From positions 124,001 to 188,000 of the forward strand of contig NZ_SUKA01000003.1 in assembly GCF_005049105.1 (NCBI RefSeq): DNA of 64,000 bases. The letters run 5' to 3'. Below, piece after piece: positions 1-7,911 of the stretch. The notes beneath the pieces are model-generated. The model saw only the letters and a list, made by a program, of their open reading frames with translations, had not been told where the DNA came from and searched no databases. The number at the start of each line of letters is the position of its first letter. Positions within the stretch are counted from its first letter, which is position 1. The DNA is from Sphingobacterium alkalisoli. GTDB taxonomy: Bacteria > Bacteroidota > Bacteroidia > Sphingobacteriales > Sphingobacteriaceae. The position numbers and the translations under genes were made by a program.

Positions 1-1
1 A

Positions 2-1000
2 GCTTCGAATACAGCTCAGCAGCAGTCCACCATCTCGCAAAAGGAAGAAGCAACGAACCCGACTACACAAACAGTAACAGCGGATCCGCGTCCTGCTGCA
101 AATGCGAGTGTACAGGAGCTAGCTGCTTGGCAACGCAGACAGGAAGCAGCAAAGCAGGCTTCCGTACCCACGACGGGTACGTCTTTTGGGAATACGGAAC
201 CTGTAAAGACCAACAATACAGCGAATGGATCTGCAGAGGCAGACAGGCAGCGTAAACAAGCGGAACTTGACCAGGTACTGCGTAATCTGGAGGCAAACCA
301 AACACGCATGGCGGAGGAACGCCAACAGACGGAAGAGGTAGCAGGTGCAATAACCGACTATGTGATGGACCTGATCCAAAGTGAACAACAACGTAAATCA
401 GAAGAAAGGGAAAAAAATAGACTAAGAAATCTGGCAAATAGTGAAAAGGCAACGGTATTAATGAATATGTACTATAACGATGCCATAAATAAGGGGGATG
501 AATTTGCTATTGAACAGGTTCATAGGGCTTATTTGTTGTGGGGGCAATATGAAGAGGCAAATAAATTTATAGAAGATATGTTTTCTACTTATAGGAGTAA
601 GTATGCCTTGAATATTAAAATGCAAAAAGAATTACAAGTGATGAATGAAGAGTTATACAGTAGAAAAAAGTATGTCAGAAGGGCTTGGTTGCACCCGGTT
701 GTAGGTACTGGTATTTTCTACGGGGCATGGAAACTGGGTGAGATAATAGACGAAGATGCGGAGCTGGGAGACGCAACGCCCGGGGTATGGGTACAGACGG
801 CTGGTGTGCTAGCAGGTATTTATTTTGTGGGCAGTGGGGCTATTAATCTGATATGGTCATTCCAATATGGGAAAGGATCAAGCGAATACAAGGAAGCGGA
901 ACTGAGGTACAATACGCTAAAAAAACTCTCTGTTCAGGTACACCCCTCGTATGATCCATGGGCAAAAGCACCTCTACTTGGTCTCCGTATTAAATTTTAA
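2..1000 (+). CDS. Unrecognised protein, 5' end outside window
   Basis: The reading frame is open from base 2, so the first in-frame ATG (308) is internal and the gene starts before the window. The visible part is about 332 residues. The first 100 or so are rich in Q, A, T, N and E, which suggests a disordered or coiled linker. A charged helical middle follows (many E, K and R). The C-terminal third contains one or two hydrophobic stretches, around the motifs GIFYGAWKLGEI and GVLAGIYFVGSGAINLIW, and ends in LGLRIKF. I do not recognise the family. The hydrophobic stretches could be membrane or beta-barrel segments, which is inference. A LuxR-type regulator follows after a gap of about 190 bases with no clear shared operon. 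Confidence 0.7.
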   Translation, partial: ASNTAQQQSTISQKEEATNPTTQTVTADPRPAANASVQELAAWQRRQEAAKQASVPTTGTSFGNTEPVKTNNTANGSAEADRQRKQAELDQVLRNLEANQTRMAEERQQTEEVAGAITDYVMDLIQSEQQRKSEEREKNRLRNLANSEKATVLMNMYYNDAINKGDEFAIEQVHRAYLLWGQYEEANKFIEDMFSTYRSKYALNIKMQKELQVMNEELYSRKKYVRRAWLHPVVGTGIFYGAWKLGEIIDEDAELGDATPGVWVQTAGVLAGIYFVGSGAINLIWSFQYGKGSSEYKEAELRYNTLKKLSVQVHPSYDPWAKAPLLGLRIKF

Positions 1001-1191
1001 GTATATCAATTGATCTGAACTAAAGCAAGATTCGGAGACCTCATGTCTACTTATCTTGTTTTTTGATTTAAAGGAGCCCGAATGGGTTAGTGAGAAAATC
1101 TCTGGGGAGCGATTTAGTTCAGGATCTTGTTAATTATTGTCTTTTTACGTAACTTTAGCATTAGTATTAACCTACATAATTGAATCTGGTC

Positions 1192-1965
1192 ATGGAGCTT
1201 ATCCAATTCGACGAAATGAAACAAACTTGGCTTCAGATCGCCAAGCACCAAAATGGTAGTACACCTGCTTCTTTTGAACTACAGGTTTATAAAAAGCTAT
1301 TAGAGCTATTTCATGTTGGCGATTATTATTACTATATATTTAATGCCTGTACGGTAGCGATTGAGTTTGTAAGTGATCGCTTTGAAAATATTGTGGGCAA
1401 TGTGGGATGTGGGTTTTCAGTAGAATGGTTGTTTGATAATATACATCCAGACGACAAGACGCGTTTTATTGATTATGAACGAAAAGTAACGGATTTTTTT
1501 ACAAACCTGCCACCCGAAAAGGTCATGAAATACAAAGTAAGTTACGGATATCGCCTGCGCTGCGCAAATGGTACATATAAGTATATATTGCAACAGGTGA
1601 CTACGATCCAAAGTGATGAACAAGGAAGCGTGATACGGGTACTGGGTGTACATACTGATATTACACATTTGAAAACGGATGACAGACCGTTGGGATTATC
1701 TTTTATAGGGCTTGAAGGCGAACCATCATTTCATAACGTGCTCACGGTAAGTTCAAACCTTTTGCCTACGGTGGATTTCTTTTCAAAACGGGAAAAGGAA
1801 GTGTTGAAGCTCGTGCTTTCTGGAAAAAGTTCGATTGAAATTGCAGCGCTACTTCATATCTCAAAGTATACGGTAGATTCGCATAGAAAGAGTATATTTT
1901 CAAAGTCGGCCTGCAACAATTTAGTAGAACTTGGCGCCAAAGCTATTCAGAACGCTTGGCTGTAG
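1192..1965 (+). CDS. PAS domain / LuxR-type HTH transcriptional regulator
   Basis: The N-terminal and middle part fits a PAS_3 fold: NIHPDDKTRF in the first half, then YRLRCANGTYKYI and the closing GVHTDITHLK typical of PAS/PAC repeats. The last 65 residues are a LuxR/GerE DNA-binding domain, with FSKREKEVLKLVLSGKSS, the recognition-helix region HISKYTVDSHRK and a final LVELGAKAI. There is no receiver domain, so this is probably a one-component regulator sensing a ligand or redox state through PAS. An in-frame TTG lies at 1180; I chose the ATG at 1192. Its targets cannot be read from the sequence. It stands alone between an unrecognised gene and the LacI regulator of the first PUL. Confidence 0.85.
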   Translation: MELIQFDEMKQTWLQIAKHQNGSTPASFELQVYKKLLELFHVGDYYYYIFNACTVAIEFVSDRFENIVGNVGCGFSVEWLFDNIHPDDKTRFIDYERKVTDFFTNLPPEKVMKYKVSYGYRLRCANGTYKYILQQVTTIQSDEQGSVIRVLGVHTDITHLKTDDRPLGLSFIGLEGEPSFHNVLTVSSNLLPTVDFFSKREKEVLKLVLSGKSSIEIAALLHISKYTVDSHRKSIFSKSACNNLVELGAKAIQNAWL

Positions 1966-2062
1966 CATCAGAACTTTTCCAATCTATTATTAAATGCTAT
2001 TGCAAAGGGTATATGGTGGTGAACCAGAGCAAATAGTGAACTCACGAGTGAACAGTTTTAAT

Positions 2063-2070
2063 TATATTTG
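2063..2070 (+). promoter_or_regulatory. Candidate -7 element for the LacI-type regulator
   Basis: TATATTTG matches the Bacteroidota housekeeping -7 consensus TAnnTTTG. It lies 24 bases before the ATG at 2095, giving a short 5' leader. No convincing -33 TTG box is seen at the expected distance. Confidence 0.4.
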
Positions 2071-2094
2071 TAGCTCGTCTGTCGCTAAGAAGGT

Positions 2095-3084
2095 ATGTCA
2101 ATTAATGAAATTGCAAAGCATTTAAAGGTTTCGAAGTCTACGGTCTCCCTTGTCATCAATGGGAAGGCAGAGCAGGCACGTATTAGCCAGTCGTTGGCTA
2201 AACGTATTTTGGACTATGTGGAAGAGATTGGTTATAAGCCCAATGCGCTTGCAAAAAGCCTGGCTACCGGCAGGTCTAATACCATCGGTTTGATTGTTGA
2301 AAATATCGGCGACTCCTTCTTTGGCCCCATAGCGCTATATATAGAAGAGTATTTACGCCCTTATGGATATCATGTGCTGTACAGCAGTACACTGGGCGAT
2401 CTGGATCTTGCACGTACAATTCTGACCGCAATGGTAGACAAGAAATTGGAAGGGTTGATTTTGGCGCCCGCGATGGGACAGGAGGATCAGGTACTGCAGT
2501 TGCTGGACAGTAAGACGCCACTGGTGATTTTTGATAGGCGTATTCCACAGATACCGACGAATTATGTGGGTACCGATAATTATACGGCCAGTAAAAAGGC
2601 TGTTGAGCATCTCTTTGATAGTGGTTTTTCGGCAATTGGCATGATTACGATTGATTCGGAGCAGCCGCAGATGCTAGACCGCCTACGTGGGTATCATGAA
2701 ATTGTCGAATTACAGCAAAAGGAAAAATCGATACTTACCTTGCCTTATCGTATGGTACTGGCGGAACGCATGGAAATTATAAAGCAGTTTCTTGTTGATA
2801 ATCCACAGCTTGATGCTTTATATTTTAGCACCAATTACCTCTGTGTATCTACCCTAAAAGTGGTTCAGTCATTGCAAAAAGATAAAGCCTATGGTATGTT
2901 GTCTTTTGATGACCATGAACTATTTGAGCTTTTGAATCCGACGGTATCCTGTATGAGACAACCGTTGGAAGCAATCGCAAAAGAGGTGGTCACAACACTT
3001 ATGGCGCAGATTAATAACCCTGATGCTGCATTTCGCGATACGATCATCCCTTCTGATTTAATCATCAGGCATAGCTCTCAATAA
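2095..3084 (+). CDS. LacI-family transcriptional regulator of the mannan-type PUL
   Basis: This is a 329-residue protein, the usual length for LacI/GalR regulators. The N-terminal helix-turn-helix reads INEIAKHLKVSKSTVSLVING and is followed by the hinge helix (YKPNALAKSLATGRSNTIGL). The rest is a periplasmic-binding-protein-like ligand domain with the usual motifs IGLIVENIGDSFFG and FDRRIP. LacI proteins normally bind palindromes with a central CG. Two such sites occur in the GH76-susC intergenic region (4390-4409 and 4752-4771), so this protein is the natural candidate to repress both arms of the neighbouring locus. The inducer is unknown; a mannose derivative is a guess from context. It converges on the GH76 gene, with a shared hairpin between them. 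Confidence 0.92.
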   Translation: MSINEIAKHLKVSKSTVSLVINGKAEQARISQSLAKRILDYVEEIGYKPNALAKSLATGRSNTIGLIVENIGDSFFGPIALYIEEYLRPYGYHVLYSSTLGDLDLARTILTAMVDKKLEGLILAPAMGQEDQVLQLLDSKTPLVIFDRRIPQIPTNYVGTDNYTASKKAVEHLFDSGFSAIGMITIDSEQPQMLDRLRGYHEIVELQQKEKSILTLPYRMVLAERMEIIKQFLVDNPQLDALYFSTNYLCVSTLKVVQSLQKDKAYGMLSFDDHELFELLNPTVSCMRQPLEAIAKEVVTTLMAQINNPDAAFRDTIIPSDLIIRHSSQ

Positions 3085-3085
3085 C

Positions 3086-3113
3086 AAAATGCCATGCATA
3101 TGAACGGCATTTT
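3086..3113. terminator. Hairpin between convergent LacI and GH76 genes
   Basis: AAAATGCC (3086-3093) pairs with GGCATTTT (3106-3113) over a 12-base loop. T and A runs flank the stem, so it can serve both convergent genes. Confidence 0.7.
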
Positions 3114-3127
3114 TGGTATATCTACTA

Positions 3128-4309
3128 TTATAACCCGGCCAGCCGGGCATACATTTCGGCAATGGCAAATTGATCCAATAGCCATTTTTGCTTGGAAGTA
3201 GCGGCATCGGACGACCAATCTTTTCCAAACAGTCCGTTGTCGTCGCGCATAGCATGCCACGCATGGTTTAGATTGGACTGAAACGCATCAATATAGCGCC
3301 GATCTTTGTCCTGATGGTACAACTCGATATAGCCGCGCAACATAATTGCTATAAACCAGTTGTCGCTTCTTTTCAAAACAGGGTAACTGTTGCTGTTTTT
3401 CGCACTATTTGGTGCAGTGAAAAAATAATCCAGTCCAGATTGGGCGGATTCTTGTGCTTCTTCTAAAAACCGTTTTTCCTTTGTGATCTTGTAAAGCAAG
3501 GCAGCAGATTGGATCATCTGTCCGGTATTGTAAGGATATTTAGCTTTACTTATTTTTCCGCTCAAACTGACATTATCCCAATAAAGCTTGTCGGACGGAT
3601 CCTGCAAGTTCTTTTTCGTCCAGGCATACAGTTCCATAGCTTCCTCGAGATACGTTTTTATCTTGGTTGCTTCGTATAACTTTAACAGGTATACAACGGC
3701 CGGGGCATTGGAACAGGTGTTTTTCGATTCTTTCTTTTGTTCGCACCAGTAAATGCCGCCACCGAGTTTATCATCCATACCACTGGCTACGAAGGTCCAT
3801 ATTTCCAATGCCTTATCCAGATACCGCTTTTCGCGGGTATGTAAGTATAGGTCGACAAAATCGATCCCCAACCAGATATTATCATCGTAAAACCTATCCG
3901 ATTGAGGTGCGCTATTCACATAGGAGGCGTAGCCGGCGGGGTGCCGCTTATCGTAATATTGTTCCAGTCCTTTCAACACGGATTTGTCAATGTGTGCTTT
4001 GGTCTTGCGGGCATCAGTCTTTTCGAGTACGGCTACGTAAGCGGATAAACTTCCCGAAAAAGGCCAGAGATAGGAGTAGAGGTTGGATTTAGTTGAATTC
4101 TCTCCACCGCCTAGATAGCTGGCGTTGTAATTGTTGTTGTACGGATACGTTTCCCGGAAAAGTTGTTGGCCATCTTCAACAGCATAGTTCTGTTCGATAT
4201 GGGAAAGCGTTTCCAAGGCTTTTCCGAGAAATGATTTTTTGTTTGTTTCCTGTGCTAGGATACTGCTTGTAATTACCATCGCAATCCCTAAACCCAATAA
4301 TTTATTCAT
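3128..4309 (-). CDS. GH76-family glycoside hydrolase (alpha-1,6-mannanase type)
   Basis: This is a 393-residue protein with a signal peptide ending near LAQ (residue 20). The sequence shows the family's paired aspartates in YDDNIWLGID (residues 142-143). It also has repeated alpha/alpha-barrel helices with aromatic and acidic patches (YLWPFSG, GGGIYWCEQ, YNTGQMIQSAALLY). GH76 enzymes are endo-acting on alpha-1,6-mannan, the backbone of yeast cell-wall mannan. There is no lipobox Cys, so it is probably periplasmic or secreted. It is divergent from susC at 4801, across 490 bases that carry a degenerate copy of the susC operator at 4390-4409. Family assignment is strong from the DD motif and fold pattern; the substrate is inferred. 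Confidence 0.88.
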   Translation of the reverse strand: MNKLLGLGIAMVITSSILAQETNKKSFLGKALETLSHIEQNYAVEDGQQLFRETYPYNNNYNASYLGGGENSTKSNLYSYLWPFSGSLSAYVAVLEKTDARKTKAHIDKSVLKGLEQYYDKRHPAGYASYVNSAPQSDRFYDDNIWLGIDFVDLYLHTREKRYLDKALEIWTFVASGMDDKLGGGIYWCEQKKESKNTCSNAPAVVYLLKLYEATKIKTYLEEAMELYAWTKKNLQDPSDKLYWDNVSLSGKISKAKYPYNTGQMIQSAALLYKITKEKRFLEEAQESAQSGLDYFFTAPNSAKNSNSYPVLKRSDNWFIAIMLRGYIELYHQDKDRRYIDAFQSNLNHAWHAMRDDNGLFGKDWSSDAATSKQKWLLDQFAIAEMYARLAGL

Positions 4310-4389
4310 CTATATCTATTTTGTATTATTCATAATAATGCCGGACTTTCGCACAGCGTCGTATGTTTATAACTTAACCGAAGTATGCA

Positions 4390-4409
4390 TAGCAAAACCG
4401 TATTAGCAA
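4390..4409. promoter_or_regulatory. Degenerate copy of the putative LacI operator, upstream of GH76
   Basis: TAGCAAAACCGTATTAGCAA matches the perfect palindrome at 4752-4771 at 16 of 20 positions, and keeps the left half-site and the outer GCAA. It lies about 81 bases upstream of the GH76 start codon at 4309. Confidence 0.55.
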
Positions 4410-4521
4410 TGCAAATATCCCATATTAACAAAAATAGACATATTATCAATATTTCCAAGAATAATTTGTTTTTAATGCTCGTACTACGATTCCGTTCATC
4501 GCGATGAGCCTGTACTTTGGT

Positions 4522-4677
4522 CGTCATCACGATGGGCGCAGCGAAGAAGCAATCTTACCGTTATACGTTGTGAAAAGACTGCCGCGTCGTACCTCCTCGC
4601 AGTGACGAGTAGTAACGTTGTTGTGATAGTAATATCATCGTCATCGCGAAGCGGAGGTATCAGGCGGTGGCGATCTT
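4522..4677. repeat. REP-like imperfect inverted and direct repeats
   Basis: Three related copies of a roughly 33-base element are visible. Copy A (4522-4555) begins CGTCATCACGATGGGCGCAG. Copy B (4576-4607) is inverted; read on the minus strand it begins CGTCACTGCGAGGAGGTACG and ends GCAGTCT. Copy C (4639-4677) is direct and begins CGTCATCGCGAAGCGGAGG. A and B can form a long imperfect stem around a loop of about 20 bases. The CGTCA...GCGA...GAAGCAATCT pattern resembles intergenic repeats common in Sphingobacteriaceae genomes. No transposase is present. Confidence 0.6.
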
Positions 4678-4713
4678 ACTGTAAATTGGCCTTAAACTCG
4701 CTGAAAAAATAAA

Positions 4714-4745
4714 TTTGGAAGTTAATGTTTTATGATATACCTTTA
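4714..4745 (+). promoter_or_regulatory. Candidate susC promoter of the mannan-type PUL
   Basis: TTTGG (4714-4718) and TACCTTTA (4738-4745; one mismatch to TAnnTTTG) are 19 bases apart, which fits Bacteroidota -33/-7 spacing. The operator palindrome starts 7 bases after the -7 box, over the expected transcription start. Confidence 0.5.
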
Positions 4746-4751
4746 CCTTAG

Positions 4752-4771
4752 TTGCAAAACCGGTTTTGCAA
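4752..4771. promoter_or_regulatory. Perfect 20-bp palindrome, putative LacI-family operator
   Basis: TTGCAAAACCGGTTTTGCAA is its own reverse complement over all 20 bases and has the central CG typical of LacI/GalR operators. It lies directly downstream of the -7 candidate and 29 bases before the susC start, where a bound repressor would block transcription. Confidence 0.75.
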
Positions 4772-4800
4772 ATTACTTTTTATAACCATTATAAGTCGTT

Positions 4801-7800
4801 ATGTCAAAATTTAAATTTTCAATTTATTTGGGAACGATATGTAGCTATATTGTTTGTGCCATACTGTGCACTCCTGAATCATATGCTTATGAAGCTAATG
4901 ATAGGGAAATAAGGGCAACCAAATCTGTACAACAACCTTACAAAGGTCGCGTTGTAGGCGAAGATGGATCACCTTTGCAGGGTGCGTCTGTTAGAAATAT
5001 TACCAATAATACGATAGCCGTTACAGATCCTAATGGTCTATTTACGATTACTGGAAAAATCGGCGATGTACTAGAGATTACATACGCAGGTTACGAACGT
5101 TACAGCGCAACACTACAAACTAGCGATCAATTGGACGTTCGAATGGTGAGTGCCGTGCTAGACGTGGAGGAGGTGGTGGTAATGGGTTACAACAGTCTCC
5201 GGGAATCGAATATCTCCGGTGCAGTGGGGCGTGTAGATATGTCTGTGGCAGATAAGCGTAGGGTACAGGATGTGGGGCAGCTGCTTCAGGGGCAGACTGC
5301 GGGCGTTAACGTGACGCAGTCTACGGGGCAGCCTGGTGATGCCATTGACATCCGGATACGTGGGGTAGGTACCATTGGAAACAATTCCCCATTGTTTATT
5401 GTCGATGGAGTACCCACCACGAATTTTAGTTTTATAAATCCTGCGGATATCGAGTCTATGTCGGTATTGAAAGACGCTTCGGCTGCTTCCATTTATGGTT
5501 CTAGAGCCGCCGCAGGCGTCATCTTGGTAACGACCAAAAAAGGGAAAAGCGGTGAGGCCAAGTTTGATGTCAATGCATTTACCGGTATACAGCAGACTAC
5601 AAATCTACCAACAATGATGAATACCAGCCAATATCTAAACACGTTGGAAACGGCTTGGAATAACACGAATTCGAGTGGAACAAATCCATACACCGCTCAA
5701 AAAATGCGTACTGATCTATCGGATACCGACTGGCTAGGTGAGTTGTTTGAAAATGGAAAAACAAACAGTTTCCAACTGTCTGCTTCAGGAGGATCCGAGA
5801 AAGTAACTTATATGTTGTCGACGGGCTATTATGATCAGGATGGTATAGTGGTGTATAATAATGACCGCTATAGACGTCTTGAACTGCGTTCGAATATTAA
5901 TGCTAAACTGACCGATCGGATTGAGGTCAAATCCAATATACTGTTGAATCATCAAGATAAAATGGTCGTGTCTTCTCGTGGAGATTCTCCAGGTATTGTT
6001 CGACATGCATTATTGAGACCTCCCGTTTTGGGCTTATATAAGGATCCAAGCGATCCTACTTACGCTGCCGAAAATCCCTTTACAGACTTACCATTTTATG
6101 TAAGTCCTACAAATTTCCAGTCGAGTCTTTACGAATGGAGCCAAAATCCAGTCGCCTTAGCGCACTTTTCTAACAACAATCAAAAGCAATTCAAACTTTT
6201 CGGAAACGTCGAAGCTGGGGTGGATATATTGAAAGATAAATCACTTCGGTTCCGCTCTACGGTCGGTCTTGAATTGAACTTTAATCACAATAAGGCATTC
6301 ATGGCTAATTTTGGCGATGACGAACGGGTAGATCCGACTATAGATGTGGGACTAGGACGGATTAATCGGCCGAACGGACTGAACGAAGATAGAGGTGAAG
6401 ATTATACGCTGACCTGGAATAATGTACTTAATTATGATAAGACCTTAGGGGATCACCAGATCAATGCGCTGGCCGGTACCGAATTTATCAATAATCAAAG
6501 CAGTTCGATCAATGCGTCGAGGCGACGTTTTGAATATACGTTGGATCGATTCCAGTATATGGATTTGGGAGGTACTGCACAAGACTTATGGAATGGTGGG
6601 TATGCGCAAGAATGGGCTTTATTTTCTCTTTTTAGTTCAGCTACTTATTCGTATAAAAGCCGCTATAGCGTAACCGGAAACATACGCGCCGATGCGTCAA
6701 CACGATTTGGCTCCGATAATAAATGGGGTTATTTCCCGTCTTTAGCCGTGGGATGGACATTGAGTAATGAGGATTTTTTTCCCGAAAACGATCTTTTGAA
6801 TTATGTAAAATTTAGAGGTAGTTCGGGCAAATTAGGTAATCAGAATATTACCAATTATGCTTACTTAACCTTATTTAGCAGAGAAGGAAATATAACACGG
6901 TACGGAAACCCTAACCTAAAATGGGAAACCACTTTACAGAATAATTTCGGTGTTGATATGCGTTTGTTCAGCAATAAATTGGAGCTAAATGTGGATATAT
7001 TCCATAAAAAAACAAACGATATATTGTTGGCTGTAAGCCTTCCTACCTTTGTAGGAAACGTAGACGCAACCTATGTGAATGCTGGGCAGGTGGAAAATAA
7101 AGGTTTTGAATTGAATTTACGTTACCGAAATACCTTCGGAAATGGGGGAAGCTACAGTTTTGGAGGAAACTTGACGGGTATAAAGAACGAAGTTGCCTCT
7201 TTGCATGAAAATGTACCACGTATTATCGGTGAGGTATCTCGGGCAGAGATCGGACAGCCGCTAGATGTTTACTACGGCTATGAAATGGAGGGGATCTATC
7301 AGAATGCAGGAGAAGTACTGGCACACCAACATGGGGTAGCAACTCCAAACAGTAAACCAGGCGATCTTCGCTTTAAAGATTTGAACAATGATGGCATTAT
7401 TAACGATGCGGATAGGGGCTTTATTGGCAATCCTATTCCGAGATGGAGCTATGGATTATTTGGTAGTATAGACTATAAGGGCTTTGATCTGAACATTTTC
7501 TTCCAAGGCGTAGACGATGTGGATCGCTATAACGACGGTATGCGTATTATAAATTTTGATACCCGTCCTTTTAATTATACGACCCGAATGCTGGATGCCT
7601 GGAATGGCGAAGGAAGCAGCAATACCTTGCCACGTGTGGCATTCGAAGATACTGGTGTCAGTAAATTTTCGACACTTTACATCGAAGATGCATCTTACCT
7701 CCGTTTGAAAAATGTCGAGCTAGGCTATTCATTTGGCAAGTACTTAAATCGATACGGATTGAACAATGCGCGGATATATCTATCTGCTCAAAATCTGTAC

Positions 7801-7908
7801 ACATGGACCAGCTATACAGGACTGGATCCGGAGACTACCGATTTGATAGACCGAGGTACATACCCGCAGTCCAAATCCATTTTGTTAGGTCTTAATTTTA
7901 ACTTTTAA
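4801..7908 (+). CDS. SusC-family TonB-dependent outer-membrane transporter (mannan-type PUL)
   Basis: This is a 1035-residue protein of normal SusC length. After a signal peptide (about residues 1-30) comes a carboxypeptidase-regulatory-like domain (about 45-115: GRVVGEDGSPLQGASV). Next is a TonB box (EEVVVMGYNS, near residue 123), a plug domain with the SusC signatures QTAGVNVTQ and IRIRGVGTIGNNSPLFIVDG, and a 22-strand beta-barrel ending in an aromatic residue (GLNFNF). It imports large glycans together with the SusD protein encoded 3 bases downstream. The substrate is inferred as mannan fragments from the linked GH76 and GH130 genes. Transcription probably starts at the promoter and operator just upstream. 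Confidence 0.95.
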   Translation: MSKFKFSIYLGTICSYIVCAILCTPESYAYEANDREIRATKSVQQPYKGRVVGEDGSPLQGASVRNITNNTIAVTDPNGLFTITGKIGDVLEITYAGYERYSATLQTSDQLDVRMVSAVLDVEEVVVMGYNSLRESNISGAVGRVDMSVADKRRVQDVGQLLQGQTAGVNVTQSTGQPGDAIDIRIRGVGTIGNNSPLFIVDGVPTTNFSFINPADIESMSVLKDASAASIYGSRAAAGVILVTTKKGKSGEAKFDVNAFTGIQQTTNLPTMMNTSQYLNTLETAWNNTNSSGTNPYTAQKMRTDLSDTDWLGELFENGKTNSFQLSASGGSEKVTYMLSTGYYDQDGIVVYNNDRYRRLELRSNINAKLTDRIEVKSNILLNHQDKMVVSSRGDSPGIVRHALLRPPVLGLYKDPSDPTYAAENPFTDLPFYVSPTNFQSSLYEWSQNPVALAHFSNNNQKQFKLFGNVEAGVDILKDKSLRFRSTVGLELNFNHNKAFMANFGDDERVDPTIDVGLGRINRPNGLNEDRGEDYTLTWNNVLNYDKTLGDHQINALAGTEFINNQSSSINASRRRFEYTLDRFQYMDLGGTAQDLWNGGYAQEWALFSLFSSATYSYKSRYSVTGNIRADASTRFGSDNKWGYFPSLAVGWTLSNEDFFPENDLLNYVKFRGSSGKLGNQNITNYAYLTLFSREGNITRYGNPNLKWETTLQNNFGVDMRLFSNKLELNVDIFHKKTNDILLAVSLPTFVGNVDATYVNAGQVENKGFELNLRYRNTFGNGGSYSFGGNLTGIKNEVASLHENVPRIIGEVSRAEIGQPLDVYYGYEMEGIYQNAGEVLAHQHGVATPNSKPGDLRFKDLNNDGIINDADRGFIGNPIPRWSYGLFGSIDYKGFDLNIFFQGVDDVDRYNDGMRIINFDTRPFNYTTRMLDAWNGEGSSNTLPRVAFEDTGVSKFSTLYIEDASYLRLKNVELGYSFGKYLNRYGLNNARIYLSAQNLYTWTSYTGLDPETTDLIDRGTYPQSKSILLGLNFNF

Positions 7909-7911
7909 ATC

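Larger units (their letters stand above)
4310..4800. other. Divergent GH76/susC intergenic region
   Basis: These 491 bases hold no convincing gene. From left to right they contain a degenerate operator (4390-4409), a group of GC-richer REP-like repeats (4522-4677), a promoter candidate (4714-4745) and a perfect operator palindrome (4752-4771). A short open frame at 4330-4530 on the minus strand has atypical composition and overlaps the operator; I do not call it. Confidence 0.7.

Noticed and set aside
308..1000. ATG at 308 as the true start of the first gene
   Set aside because: The same frame is open back to base 2 with plausible protein sequence, so the start lies outside the window.
4330..4530. 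A 66-codon minus-strand gene
   Set aside because: It overlaps the operator copy at 4390-4409, begins near the REP-like repeats and has no recognisable protein character.
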